Notes: generated by a model not told the origin, from the sequence alone. Counted from the first letter of the stretch, positions 1-9,099 are shown. The stretch: DNA of 64,000 bases from Fibrobacterota bacterium (GCA_947482115.1 CANKII010000003.1:372001-436000), one strand, 5' to 3'. Numbers and translations are program-made.

Positions 1-456
1 TTCCAAACCGGATGTCGGGCAGGGAATATATGCGGTCTCATGTAATTGCAGCAGTCCTTTTCCCGAGTCTTCCACAAACGTTCTGGTGGCTGCAAGAGAT
101 GTGGCATTTTGAAGTACATCGCCGTCGCCATCGCTGAAAATGGAAACATCAACGCCCGACAAAGTGGCGGGGGTGATGTAATCGGATTTTCCACCTACGT
201 CCAATTGAAAGCCATACTTGTTGGCCAATCTCGTCATGGAATTCAGCAGGGGGGTCTTCGAATAACCTCCAAGGGCGTAGTTGTATAAAAGCACATGGCG
301 GACATGGTGACGGGGATTTGTTTGGTAAGGGTTGGATGGGTTTCGGGCCACCATTTGCTGGGCCATGGTGTAATGCATTGCGCCCATGCCCAAAATTAAA
401 GCTACGGGGACAATGAACATCCTTGTATTCCCATTTGCCTTTGTAGATGACTTCAT
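1..456 (-). CDS. Secreted ThuA-domain protein, C-terminal part outside window
   Basis: This is a partial gene that runs off the left edge. The start at 456 follows AGGA with five bases between. An alternative start at 462 is in frame. Residues 13-35 form a signal peptide or anchor ending near MAQQ. The rest matches the first half of a ThuA (trehalose-utilisation) fold: the VLLYN strand, LLNSMTRLANKYGF helix, a second strand with VSIFSDGDGDVL and the LLQLHE strand, where many ThuA proteins have G(I/L)H. It is more divergent than the three following paralogues and lacks their DLWPF segment within the visible part. Its start lies 8 bases past the stop of the next copy, so all four are probably co-transcribed. 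The substrate is unknown; ThuA proteins are often linked to sugar metabolism. Confidence 0.7.
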   Translation of the reverse strand, partial: MKSSTKANGNTRMFIVPVALILGMGAMHYTMAQQMVARNPSNPYQTNPRHHVRHVLLYNYALGGYSKTPLLNSMTRLANKYGFQLDVGGKSDYITPATLSGVDVSIFSDGDGDVLQNATSLAATRTFVEDSGKGLLQLHETAYIPCPTSGLE

Positions 457-463
457 AGACATC

Positions 464-1627
464 CTAAAATACCACCCGCTGGCTGTAAGTTTTGCCGTGC
501 GACTTCACCTGAATCACATACACCGCCGCACGTTTGAGATTCGAGAAGGAATATTCTTTCTCACCTTCTCCAATTTGCCGAATAAGTTTGTGTCCTGCCA
601 GATCGAACACTTCGACGACGTGCTTCTTCATTCCATAAACCGAAACTTGCAAAGCTCCATTCTGATTCCGTGAGTTCAACGATCCATTGTGCGATTCATT
701 CCCGACAGCCCGAATGGCAACCGAAGACTGTGTCAATCCCGCAGCCCAGCGAATGGATTGCCAAGCCCAAGTTCTTGTGAGCCCTGCCGCTCCGGTGTCG
801 ATGCCGTTCGGGGCGGCTCCCGAACCTGTTCCGGTGAAAGCGGCTGAATCGTGTCCCCGTGCATTGTAAATGAAACGTCCCCGTTGTCCTGTCGAATCAG
901 GTGGCAAAGTGTAAGCCCAAGCAATGGGATGATTTGGACCCATGACCCCTCCGGGGGGCACATCATAAGTGTTCTCGTCTATTGTCAGCAATACATCCAC
1001 TTGACTGCGGGGATTCCCGTGAAAAGACATCCATTCATCCGGCCAAGTCCAATGGGTCTTTGGAAAGCCAGCGAGGAGATCATTATATTCGGGCTTTTGC
1101 GAGCGAACCATTCCGTTGGTCGGCATGGTGTCTATTTGAACTTGGGCGTTCCGGCCTGCCACTGAACCCCATGCGGACCATGCGGTGAATTGGGTGAAGA
1201 AAACGCTATCTGTTAAAAATGGCCATAGATCCTTGTGATCCATCACTCCCATCCACGCCACAAGTCCGCCGCCATGTTTCAACCACCGCTGAAAAGCCGT
1301 CCGTTGCGCAATGCCCGGGATAACTCCGCCAATGGATGAGTTATTGTTGAAAACAATAACTTGATATTTGCTTAGGCTGTCGTCATTCATCATGGCTCCT
1401 GTTGCCATGATGCTCGCGGGCACTGTAAGAGTAAAACCCTTTTCCGAGGCAAAATCCCGTAAAATGGCCGTCAAGGCATTTACAGCATTTGTGCGGGTGA
1501 GTCCGCCAGTTCCGACTTGGTTTATGCAGAGAACTTTTAATGGAACGGCACTGGGCGACCCTAAGGCAAACGCAAAAAATGCAGCGTAGCAAAACAACCG
1601 GTTTATGTTTACGCGCCTGTCTTTCAT
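464..1627 (-). CDS. Secreted ThuA-domain protein with C-terminal sorting-like domain (paralogue 2)
   Basis: A 387-residue protein with a signal peptide (about residues 10-28), a ThuA-like domain (about 30-290) and a C-terminal beta domain (about 305-387). Visible ThuA features are KVLCINQ near the N terminus, the VIVFNNNSS strand, GGGLVAWMG, HPIAWAY and the GRFIYNARGHD strand that is typical of the family end. The last 75 residues contain VEVFDLAGHK and AAVYVIQVKS, which resembles type IX secretion sorting domains. The start codon overlaps the stop of the upstream paralogue by one base (TAATG), so translation is likely coupled. Enzymatic activity is not predicted from the sequence. Confidence 0.8.
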   Translation of the reverse strand: MKDRRVNINRLFCYAAFFAFALGSPSAVPLKVLCINQVGTGGLTRTNAVNALTAILRDFASEKGFTLTVPASIMATGAMMNDDSLSKYQVIVFNNNSSIGGVIPGIAQRTAFQRWLKHGGGLVAWMGVMDHKDLWPFLTDSVFFTQFTAWSAWGSVAGRNAQVQIDTMPTNGMVRSQKPEYNDLLAGFPKTHWTWPDEWMSFHGNPRSQVDVLLTIDENTYDVPPGGVMGPNHPIAWAYTLPPDSTGQRGRFIYNARGHDSAAFTGTGSGAAPNGIDTGAAGLTRTWAWQSIRWAAGLTQSSVAIRAVGNESHNGSLNSRNQNGALQVSVYGMKKHVVEVFDLAGHKLIRQIGEGEKEYSFSNLKRAAVYVIQVKSHGKTYSQRVVF

Positions 1628-2817
1628 TAAAACACCACCCGACTTACATACGTCTTTTCATCTGCTCTGACCCGAACCATGTAAATGGCATTGCGTTTCA
1701 ATTCCGGAAAAGAATATTCCCTGTCTCCCGTACCGGACTGGTGTCCCAGATTGTGACCGGAAAGATCGAACACTTCAACATCCGCTTTTCCCGCAACGTA
1801 AGTGATGGATATCTGCAGGATCCCATTCAGACTATGGGCGTTTAAAACTCCGTTGTCTTTCGCAATCACGGAATGGATGGAAGCGCCAGGTTGGGTGAAT
1901 CCCGCCGCCCAGCGGATGGATTCCAGGACCCAATTTTTTGTCCCACAGGCGGCGCAGGAATCATACGGAGACGAATTGGATCCTTTTCCGGCGAACGAAC
2001 CGGAATCGTGTCCGCGACCGAAGAAAATGAAACGACCCTTCTTTCCTCCGGAATCCGGCGGAAAAGTATAAGCCCATGCGACAGGATGATCCGAACCCAT
2101 TTTCCCCGCTAGAGGAACGTCATACGTGTTCTCATCAATGGTGAGCAGAATGTCCACCACGCGTGGATAGCCTCCCCATACCGTGGACGGGCTGGCGAGC
2201 CGTGGGTTTATGCGGTAGGAATACCATTCATCCGGGTAAGTGAACTGGCCTTTTGGAAAACCGGCTTTCAACGCCGCGTACTCCGGTTTTTCAGAACGCG
2301 GAGTGGATTCCCCGTTGGTCAATAACGTATCCCACTGAACTTTGGCGGCTCTTCCCCCCGTTGAATTCCAGGTCGAATGATCTGTGTATTTGGTTCCCGA
2401 GAAAACACTGTCCGTCATGAACGGCCACAAGTCGGCATGATCCATCACCGCGTTCCATCCCACCGCTGCACCGCCATGCCGGAGCCATTTTTGAAAGGCG
2501 AGTCTTTGATTGGCATCGACGATCACGTTGCCAATGGATGTGTTTTGATTGAAGACAATGACCTGATAAGTGCCCAGGCTGTCGTCCTGAAATCTGGATT
2601 GGGTGAGTGCTGCAGTGGCGGGGGCCACCGTTTCCCAGCCTTGTTCCGGCCCCACAACCGTTGTCAAATACTTCGACAACCAGTTTACGGGACCCGAACT
2701 GAGGATTGCCCCGGATTGATTGATGATCAGGACTTTAAATGGGGCCGCATGAGCGGCTCCCAATGCAGACACAAAAAGTCCGGCACACAGAAACAACCCT
2801 TTGTTATTGAAACACAT
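1627..2817 (-). CDS. Secreted ThuA-domain protein with C-terminal sorting-like domain (paralogue 3)
   Basis: A 396-residue protein when started at the ATG at 2817. The frame is open to 2883, but that would overlap the upstream gene, and the signal peptide starts naturally at MCFNNKG. It has the same layout as its neighbours: signal peptide, ThuA-like domain with VIVFNQNTS, DHADLWPFMTDSVF and GRFIFFGRGHD, and a C-terminal domain with VEVFDLSGH and AIYMVRVRADEKTY. It is very close to paralogue 4 in protein and DNA, for example in the shared block with NQRLAFQKWLRHGG, so these two arose by recent tandem duplication. A pair of cysteines (DSCAACG) near residue 305 is absent from the other copies. 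Confidence 0.8.
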   Translation of the reverse strand: MCFNNKGLFLCAGLFVSALGAAHAAPFKVLIINQSGAILSSGPVNWLSKYLTTVVGPEQGWETVAPATAALTQSRFQDDSLGTYQVIVFNQNTSIGNVIVDANQRLAFQKWLRHGGAAVGWNAVMDHADLWPFMTDSVFSGTKYTDHSTWNSTGGRAAKVQWDTLLTNGESTPRSEKPEYAALKAGFPKGQFTYPDEWYSYRINPRLASPSTVWGGYPRVVDILLTIDENTYDVPLAGKMGSDHPVAWAYTFPPDSGGKKGRFIFFGRGHDSGSFAGKGSNSSPYDSCAACGTKNWVLESIRWAAGFTQPGASIHSVIAKDNGVLNAHSLNGILQISITYVAGKADVEVFDLSGHNLGHQSGTGDREYSFPELKRNAIYMVRVRADEKTYVSRVVF

Positions 2818-2828
2818 CGCCCGATCTT

Positions 2829-4022
2829 TTACAACACAATCCGACTCGAATAGGTTTGACCGCCTGAACGGACTCGAACCCAATAGATTCCGGATCGTTT
2901 GAGGTTGGAGAAAGAATACTCCCTGTTTCCCTCCCCCGATTGTCGGGCCACTCTTTGCCCGGAGAGAGTGAATAACTCAAGAACATGACTCCCCGGGTTT
3001 ATGAATGCGATTTTCAGGATTCCATTCTCCACTCGCGTACTCAAGAACCCCTCATTGGAAAATTTTCCCTCCGCTTGAATGACCGTGGTGGATTGAGTCA
3101 ACCCTGCTGCCCAGCGGATGGATTGCAGAATCCAGTTTTTTGTCGGTCCTGTTGACGGTGTATCGATTCCACCGGGAGCCGCACCCGCACTCTTTCCATC
3201 AAAGGCGCCCACATCATGTCCGCGACCAAAGAAAATGAAACGGCCTTTCTTTCCTCCAATATCAGGAGGAAGAGTGTAAGCCCAGGCGACAGGATGATCG
3301 ACGCCCATTCTCACCGCGGTGGGAACATCATAAGTGCTCTCATCAATGGTGAGCAGCACATCCACGGCGCGGGGATAACCACCCCACACGTTGGATGCTG
3401 TGGCGAGCCGGGGATTTGTGCGGTAGGAATACCATGCATCCGGAAGAATGACAGGTCCCGCCTGAAAAGGGATTTTCAATGCTGCATATTCTGGCTTATT
3501 GGCACGCACCGTGGCCTCACCATTGGTGTGGATGGTGTCCCACTGCACTTTGGCTGTTTTTCCAGCGGTTGAATTCCAAGGGGAACGATCCGTGAATTTG
3601 GTGCTTGAGAATACGCTATCCGTCATGAACGGCCATAAATCAGCGTGATCCAGCAACCCATTCCACCCTACCGCTCCTCCGCCATGCCGGAGCCATTTTT
3701 GAAAAGCCAGTCTTTGATTGGCATCGGTGATCACATTGCCAATGGACGTGTTTTGGTTAAAGACGATAACCTGATAGGTGCTCAGGCTGTCATCCCGGAA
3801 TCTCGATTGGGTTAAAGCTGTTGTGCTGGGCGCAACCATTTCCCAACCTTGCTCGGGACCCACGACGGTCAAGAGGTAGTTGGACAACCAGTTTATAGGT
3901 GCAGTGCGGAGGAATGCCCCGCTTTGATTGATGATCAGAACTTTCAAGGGAACGGCATTTGCAGTCCCCAGTATGAATATTAGAAAGCCAAAACACAGAA
4001 GCTTCTTATTCCGTAACATCAC
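2829..4022 (-). CDS. Secreted ThuA-domain protein with C-terminal sorting-like domain (paralogue 4, first of array)
   Basis: A 397-residue protein and the promoter-proximal member of the array. The start at 4022 has a strong GGGAGG site five bases upstream. The signal peptide covers residues 1-23 (ends GTANA). The ThuA-like domain has KVLIINQSGA, GGGAVGWNG, DHADLWPFMTDSVF, HPVAWAY and GRFIFFGRGHD. The C-terminal domain has LELFTLSGQ and SGIYWVRVRSGG, the type expected of a sorting or surface-attachment domain. It is the likely ancestor or sister copy of paralogue 3. Function beyond the fold is unknown. Confidence 0.8.
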   Translation of the reverse strand: MMLRNKKLLCFGFLIFILGTANAVPLKVLIINQSGAFLRTAPINWLSNYLLTVVGPEQGWEMVAPSTTALTQSRFRDDSLSTYQVIVFNQNTSIGNVITDANQRLAFQKWLRHGGGAVGWNGLLDHADLWPFMTDSVFSSTKFTDRSPWNSTAGKTAKVQWDTIHTNGEATVRANKPEYAALKIPFQAGPVILPDAWYSYRTNPRLATASNVWGGYPRAVDVLLTIDESTYDVPTAVRMGVDHPVAWAYTLPPDIGGKKGRFIFFGRGHDVGAFDGKSAGAAPGGIDTPSTGPTKNWILQSIRWAAGLTQSTTVIQAEGKFSNEGFLSTRVENGILKIAFINPGSHVLELFTLSGQRVARQSGEGNREYSFSNLKRSGIYWVRVRSGGQTYSSRIVL

Positions 4023-4093
4023 GACCTCCCCACGAAAATGCCATCACGTTTATAAGATACCGCAGCCGACCCGCTTTGCGTGGTGAGGTGCGG

Positions 4094-4122
4094 AAAAAAC
4101 CGCTCCTGATTTTAAAGCGGTT
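4094..4122 (-). terminator. Rho-independent terminator after the histidine-kinase operon
   Basis: Read on the minus strand, AACCGCT and AGCGGTT form a seven-pair stem around an 11-base loop and are followed directly by six T. It lies 51 bases after the stop of the histidine kinase and before the first ThuA gene, so it separates the two transcription units. Confidence 0.7.
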
Positions 4123-4172
4123 ACCAACAGTTACCATCCGTCCGCGATATTTCCAGAAACCCTTTTTTACGC

Positions 4173-6605
4173 TTAAACCGGCAGTCGCAGCGTAAATTCC
4201 GCGCCTTTCCCCGTTTCGCTGCGAGCCTCCAAGGTTCCACCGTGGGCGCGGATGATGTCATAACTGATATGCAATCCGAGACCCAAACCCTGTCCCACAG
4301 GTTTGGTCGTGAAAAAGGGTTCAAAAAGATGTTTCAGATTTTCAGATGAAATGCCCGGACCCGAATCGGAAATGCTGGCGCAGATAAAACCGTTTTCCCG
4401 CCAAGTGCGGAGTTGCAATTTACCCTGTTCTCCCATCGCCTGTCCGGCATTGACGAGGATATTCAGAAACACCTGTTGGATTTGCGCAGCATCGCATGTC
4501 AGGCTCAAAGCCTCCGCATACACCTTTTCGATCCCGATGTTTTTGCTGAAGGTGGTTTGCGCCAGCATCAGGCTTTTATCCAGCAACGCGTTCAAGTCAC
4601 TCACGGACTTTTCCAGCACTGCATTTTTTGGGTTCATTCCGGCACGGGAAATTCCACGCAAATTCTGCACGATGTCCCGCACACGTTTGGAACCTTCCTG
4701 ACTTTCTTCCAAGGCCGCGCGTGCTTTGCGAAGCAAAGCTTCGCGCTCTTCCAGCGCAATCGTTTCCGAGGCGAGAGCGCCAAGATAGCCGTGGATTTGA
4801 TGGAGATTGGCGTAGATGAAGCCTATGGGATTGTTGAGTTCATGCGCAATCCCCGCAACGAGCTGCCCCAGCGCCGCCAGCTTTTCCCCCTGAACAAGTT
4901 GCTGTTGCGCGCGCTTTACTTCCTCAATCAACCGTTCGAGTTCACGGTTCTTGACTTCCAATTCCACGAGGTACTTTCGGCGCGCGATGGTTTGCGCCAT
5001 GCGACGAAGCAGCCAGCGGAGGATGAAAACAAAGACTGCGAAAATCAGAAAGGCGATTAACAGGGAGCGAACGCGCGCCGGATCGTGTTCCAGCAGGCGA
5101 AACTCATAAATCCCCCGAGTGTAAACCCCCGCCACAAATCCGCCTTCCCACACTTCGAGATCCATGTACCCCGGCTTCACTCTCCTTGTGACTACGCGTC
5201 CGTTTGGAAAGGCTACACGGACGCGCAACTCCGCGCTTCCTGCAGGCAGGGCGAACAAAACCGGACCGGAATAACTGCTGAAATAACCCTCTCCCCCGTG
5301 CACTTCCCGCTGCGAAAGCATCCGCCACGAAGATCCTTCGGCCCGCCAAAGGGACACATTAGCCCCGACGGCTTTGCGGTTGGAGAACAACCCTTTCGGA
5401 AAAACCCTGAGATAGGAAGAACGGGATCCGCCGCCTTCAAACAAAACACAGGCGCTGTCGCGCGATGCGATCAACAATTCCAAGCCCGGTGACGGCGTTA
5501 AATCAGCAACCATCCCGGCGGTACTGTAATCCGCACGGGTATCGGCAATTCCCCCCTGTGGCAATGGGCGTTCTTCAAAACCTTTTCCGGTATTTTCGAA
5601 ATAATGATTTGCTCCGCGCGCGGTGAGAAACAAATCGACATCCCCGTCGCCATCGAGATCCGCCAGCGTTGCGCCATAGGCATCCATGGAATCGGGAAGC
5701 CCCCAAAGTCTGCCGACGTCCTCGAACTTTGGAAAGGGCTTCGCAGGTTTCCACTCCTTGGGCGAAGCCGCTGTGATGATGGGATTGGACAGGTTTTCAA
5801 ACAGGTAATTGCGATCACCGCGACAAGCGAAGAACAGATCCATGTCTCCGTCATTGTCCAAATCCGCGGACACTGCCGTGTTGCATTGCGTACCGACGAG
5901 AGGCATCACCGGCAAAGCGACGGAACGAAAATGAAACGGGGAGTTCTGTTCGTACAATCGGATGGGATGTTTCCAGCCCGCCACGGCCAAATCCAAATTA
6001 CCGTCACCGTTGAGATCGGTGAAGAAGGCGGTTTGTGATCCGCTGTCCGTTTCCAATCCGGCATCCTCGAGGGACACGGGAAGAAATCGAATGCCGTGAT
6101 CGTTGCGGTACAAACGCATGGGACCGTGTTCGTTGGTGATCAACAAATCGAGATACCCGTCGCGATCCAAATCGGCGAAAGCCCCCGTATTGGCATCGGC
6201 ATTGCGCAGAATACCGGTCTGCTTGGTGACATCCACAAAGGTTCCATCGCTCCGGTTGTGCAACAACTCCAGCGCATCGCCCCATCCGGAAATCAGCAAA
6301 TCGACGGCCCCGTCGTTGTCATAATCCGCCGCCGTGGCTCCAAGTTCGAGATTACGAATGCCCTGTGGCATCAGATTCCCGCCTGTTCCTGAGGCGATGG
6401 ATCGGTCGCGGAAAGTTCCGTCGCCCTGATTGATCAACATCCGGTTCAAGGTGCGGAAACCCACGATGTAAATGTCCGGAAGCCCGTCACCGTCAAAGTC
6501 GGCGATCGCCACACCATAGGCATCGCGGACGTCCGGCAAAGATTGCGCAGAAGCCGTTGACATCAGCGCGCAGAGAAAAAGGAGGTTGAGGAACAGCTTG
6601 AACAT
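4173..6605 (-). CDS. Hybrid FG-GAP/ASPIC-UnbV sensor histidine kinase
   Basis: An 810-residue membrane sensor kinase. Residues 1-20 are a signal peptide. About 25-390 hold six FG-GAP/VCBS-type repeats with calcium-loop motifs (DFDGDGLPD, DYDNDGAVD, DLDRDGYLD, DLNGDGNLD, DLDNDGDMD, DLDGDGDVD) and a degenerate seventh, consistent with a seven-bladed propeller. About 395-490 match an ASPIC/UnbV domain (SNRKAVGANV, GEGYFSSYSGP, VAFPNGRVV). One membrane segment at about 508-530 is followed by a coiled coil, the H-box AGIAHELNNPIG (His near 587), an N-box NILVNAGQAM, and G-boxes SDSGPGIS and GQGLGLGLHIS. No receiver domain and no response regulator are adjacent. It is last in a six-gene operon, 10 bases after the lipoprotein. 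The stimulus is unknown; a calcium-dependent extracellular ligand or partner protein is an inference. Confidence 0.9.
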   Translation of the reverse strand: MFKLFLNLLFLCALMSTASAQSLPDVRDAYGVAIADFDGDGLPDIYIVGFRTLNRMLINQGDGTFRDRSIASGTGGNLMPQGIRNLELGATAADYDNDGAVDLLISGWGDALELLHNRSDGTFVDVTKQTGILRNADANTGAFADLDRDGYLDLLITNEHGPMRLYRNDHGIRFLPVSLEDAGLETDSGSQTAFFTDLNGDGNLDLAVAGWKHPIRLYEQNSPFHFRSVALPVMPLVGTQCNTAVSADLDNDGDMDLFFACRGDRNYLFENLSNPIITAASPKEWKPAKPFPKFEDVGRLWGLPDSMDAYGATLADLDGDGDVDLFLTARGANHYFENTGKGFEERPLPQGGIADTRADYSTAGMVADLTPSPGLELLIASRDSACVLFEGGGSRSSYLRVFPKGLFSNRKAVGANVSLWRAEGSSWRMLSQREVHGGEGYFSSYSGPVLFALPAGSAELRVRVAFPNGRVVTRRVKPGYMDLEVWEGGFVAGVYTRGIYEFRLLEHDPARVRSLLIAFLIFAVFVFILRWLLRRMAQTIARRKYLVELEVKNRELERLIEEVKRAQQQLVQGEKLAALGQLVAGIAHELNNPIGFIYANLHQIHGYLGALASETIALEEREALLRKARAALEESQEGSKRVRDIVQNLRGISRAGMNPKNAVLEKSVSDLNALLDKSLMLAQTTFSKNIGIEKVYAEALSLTCDAAQIQQVFLNILVNAGQAMGEQGKLQLRTWRENGFICASISDSGPGISSENLKHLFEPFFTTKPVGQGLGLGLHISYDIIRAHGGTLEARSETGKGAEFTLRLPV

Positions 6606-6615
6606 ATCGAAAAAC

Positions 6616-7029
6616 TTAACCGTTTAAATTCAGGTATATCGGAGCGATAAAAAAGTCGAGATTTTTTGAATAATAAGGCTGTCCATTCCTTTTAATCTCA
6701 ATGCGTACACGGGGATTTGTTTCGGTGGAATAAATCGCCAATAAAACCTGATCGCGGACAAGAATCCTAAATGTGGTTTTGAAGGGAATACGGATGTGTT
6801 GCTTCAGTCTGTCAAGATTAGCTATCGCCGAGTAATCCGAAATATATCCGCTGGCAAACGCATGAGAGGACCAACGGATACCATCACACTCTCCCGTGAT
6901 TTCCACTGAAAAAACAGACTCAACAACCTCAATCTTTTTGCCGTCTTTATCAATTACGGTGCGCGTATATCCACACCCGAGGAGAAAAGGCGAGAGCAAA
7001 CACCCTGTCAAGACTAGGTGTCTCACCAT
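6616..7029 (-). CDS. Hypothetical lipoprotein
   Basis: A 137-residue protein. The frame is open further upstream, but the start at 7029 is chosen because it gives a clean lipoprotein signal (hydrophobic residues 4-17, lipobox LLGC, acylated Cys 19) and overlaps the stop of the barrel gene as ATGGTGA. The mature part is beta-rich (VESVFSVEITG, FRILVRDQVLLAIYST, RVRIEIKRNG) and I recognise no family. Its position between a FadL-like barrel and a sensor kinase suggests an envelope partner of one or both. Confidence 0.75.
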   Translation of the reverse strand: MVRHLVLTGCLLSPFLLGCGYTRTVIDKDGKKIEVVESVFSVEITGECDGIRWSSHAFASGYISDYSAIANLDRLKQHIRIPFKTTFRILVRDQVLLAIYSTETNPRVRIEIKRNGQPYYSKNLDFFIAPIYLNLNG

Positions 7030-8168
7030 CGAAACCTCAGCGATCCCGTGACCTGCTGCCCCGTTTCGGTAATGGTGAGATCCGCCGGGCCATTCGCCTG
7101 TGAAGGCTGCACATAACTCTTCTTGCTGTACTGATACCCCACATCCAATCCCAGATGTTTTGAAACCGGGAATCCCAATCCGAGATTCAGGCTTCTCGGC
7201 CGCTGAATCCATGCCGGCCCCATGAGGTTCGGAGACTCCGTTTGCCACGACAGACCGGCCCGTACGACAGGTCCTCGCCGCATCAGGTATTGCTCGATGC
7301 CGAAAGCGAAAATGTGCTGGTTGGAATAACCGGGTTCATTCTGGTAAAAATCGCTTCCGGTTTCCGCATAGGAATAGCTGTTCCAAAAAAGTCCGTGCCA
7401 GTCCAGTGATAATTGTGTCCATCCCATTTGATACGCCAAACCCAACCGCATTTGAAAAGGATTCTTAATGGAGTACTCCGTTTCAATCGGAGCTTTCCCC
7501 AGTTCCTGATAGGTGTCATGCAATTCCAGCCGCTCCGTCACCACGGCGGAACCACCCAAAGTCAGGGACTTCGAAACCTGAAGAAGAAAAGAAGGTTCGA
7601 GATTGAATCCTCCGTATTCCTCAAGATATCGCACCGTGGTTCCGTCCTGGATTTGCAATTGCTCCTGTCCGTTCAAAACGGTGAACGCAATCCCCACGCT
7701 GGCGATGGAGGAGGGCGCATAGGCAAAAGCCAGCCGGTAATGATCCATTCCCCCGAAGTCCTCGTAGTTGTAGGATTTTCCCCTCGCATAATATTGCAGG
7801 GGATCGTTGAACGAAGTCGGCGAGTAATAGCCCATGCCGAATGCCCAGCCTTCGCCCTGCGTCAACACTGCGGAAACATCATTGACCTGAATGTTTTCCA
7901 ATGTTCTGCGGCCTGCGACGCCTCCCGCAGGAGAAGCGTCGTTGGTGCGCAGGCTGTAATTGACGTTGAGTCCCAGCTCTGAACTTCGCAGTTGTGTCAT
8001 TCCGGCAGGGTTGTAATACAGGGCGGAGTAATCATCCGCGATGGCGGTGAAGGCACCGCCCATGGACATGGCACGGGTTCCGACTCCCATGGTCTCGCCG
8101 CGCGAAACCAGTTCAGCATTGGCCGCCGCGGCAATCAAGAGAAGCGATGGAATAAGTTTCGTTTTCAT
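7023..8168 (-). CDS. FadL/OmpP1-family outer-membrane barrel protein
   Basis: A 381-residue protein starting at 8168, preceded by AAAGGAGAAACAA, rather than at the in-frame ATG at 8189. The signal peptide ends at ANA. The mature N terminus carries the FadL family mark: GTRAMSMGGAF followed by AIADDYSALYYNPAGM. Alternating strands continue to an aromatic-ending C terminus (SLRFRW), typical of barrels assembled in the outer membrane. FadL proteins move hydrophobic compounds across the outer membrane. Here it sits within an operon of tail-sharing secreted proteins and a sensor kinase, so a more specific role is possible but not shown. Confidence 0.85.
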   Translation of the reverse strand: MKTKLIPSLLLIAAAANAELVSRGETMGVGTRAMSMGGAFTAIADDYSALYYNPAGMTQLRSSELGLNVNYSLRTNDASPAGGVAGRRTLENIQVNDVSAVLTQGEGWAFGMGYYSPTSFNDPLQYYARGKSYNYEDFGGMDHYRLAFAYAPSSIASVGIAFTVLNGQEQLQIQDGTTVRYLEEYGGFNLEPSFLLQVSKSLTLGGSAVVTERLELHDTYQELGKAPIETEYSIKNPFQMRLGLAYQMGWTQLSLDWHGLFWNSYSYAETGSDFYQNEPGYSNQHIFAFGIEQYLMRRGPVVRAGLSWQTESPNLMGPAWIQRPRSLNLGLGFPVSKHLGLDVGYQYSKKSYVQPSQANGPADLTITETGQQVTGSLRFRW

Positions 8169-8185
8169 TTGTTTCTCCTTTATTC

Positions 8186-8599
8186 TCAACGTTGAACACC
8201 GCGTTCGCGGGATGGCCGCGAAGATTCTTCGAACGTGCTGAATGAGGAAACAGATTCGTCATCATGTCCCCCGAATATTGCTCCAATTACCTCGAACACT
8301 CTGAACACGCCTCCAACGGCACAAAGGACACCGGCGACCGCACCGGATGGCTTTTCTTCGTGCAGGGATCCGAAGCGTGCCATGTTCTTCCGGAGACTTT
8401 CCGTCTCAATGGAATCCATGTTGGTGTCGATCGAACCGCGGACAAGGCAAGCATCGTCATTCAGACGGGTCGCATTCTGAATTCGCAAACGACAAGCCAC
8501 GCTGATGTCTGGCATCATTTTGATGTTAGTGGCACTGGATTGCGCATGCACTGCCATGGCAAAAAAAAGTACGCCCGGATAAATGACCAAGGTTTTCAT
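8186..8599 (-). CDS. Secreted protein with RPSRERGxQR C-terminal tail (copy 3 in operon)
   Basis: A 137-residue protein with a signal peptide (residues 1-19, ending VHAQ), a short Cys-containing middle and a Gly/Val-rich hydrophobic segment at about 84-110 that may insert in a membrane. It then has an acidic GGHDDES stretch and a Ser-rich linker, ending RPSRERGVQR-stop. The two genes upstream in the operon end in the same tail although their bodies differ. It lies 8 bases after the preceding gene and 17 bases before the FadL-like gene. I recognise no family; the tail is the only clear shared element. Confidence 0.75.
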   Translation of the reverse strand: MKTLVIYPGVLFFAMAVHAQSSATNIKMMPDISVACRLRIQNATRLNDDACLVRGSIDTNMDSIETESLRKNMARFGSLHEEKPSGAVAGVLCAVGGVFRVFEVIGAIFGGHDDESVSSFSTFEESSRPSRERGVQR

Positions 8600-8607
8600 C
8601 TCTGTAC

Positions 8608-9099
8608 TCAGCGCTGTGTACCGCGTTCACGTGACGGACGGGAGGAAGACTCCCCGGACGAAGAACTTCCAAACAGGCTTGAGTGATGCTCGGAACGATC
8701 TGCGGATGTTTGTCCTCCATCACAACTTTCATCATCGGAAGTATGAAAAATCGAGTCGAATATGCCGTTGACAAAAGATGTGAGCAGCGAGTCCCAAAAG
8801 CCCGGCTCGTCATCCTCGGGGGTGACGTAGGAAGCAATGGGTTCCGTCTCACGGAGAAAAGATTCCGCGGGTGTTGACGGGTTTTCCGGCAACGGCAGGT
8901 TGGTGGTTATCACGCCCGTGCTGTCCACGAAAACGGTGTCGTAAACGACTTTTGAAGAACCCATCTGGAGCGTGTCGCCCGAAAAATAAACCAAACCCGT
9001 GTCCGCCCCTTGAAGAGAGTCAGACACGCTGATCTCTTCCCGAAGAGTCTGCGCCTCTGCTGCAGCAATGCAAAGAAGCGCGGTCAGAAGAAGTTTCAT
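8608..9099 (-). CDS. Secreted protein with RPSRERGxQR C-terminal tail (copy 2 in operon)
   Basis: A 163-residue protein with a signal peptide of 16 residues (ends AEA). The mature chain is acidic and Ser/Thr-rich, with strand-like segments (TGLVYFSGDTLQMG, KVVYDTVFVDS) and one Trp/Phe-rich helix (GFWDSLLTSFVNGIFDSIF). The end is a Ser-rich linker containing SLFG and then RPSRERGTQR-stop. The SDDES stretch before the linker resembles HDDES in the next gene. Its ATG overlaps the stop of the upstream gene (ATGA), implying translational coupling. The family is unknown. Confidence 0.75.
   Translation of the reverse strand: MKLLLTALLCIAAAEAQTLREEISVSDSLQGADTGLVYFSGDTLQMGSSKVVYDTVFVDSTGVITTNLPLPENPSTPAESFLRETEPIASYVTPEDDEPGFWDSLLTSFVNGIFDSIFHTSDDESCDGGQTSADRSEHHSSLFGSSSSGESSSRPSRERGTQR

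Noticed and set aside
8186-8224. The tail-coding DNA of the third gene as a palindromic repeat (TTCGCGG/CCGCGAA)
   Set aside because: The other two tail segments do not keep this palindrome, while the peptide is kept, so protein-level conservation explains it better.
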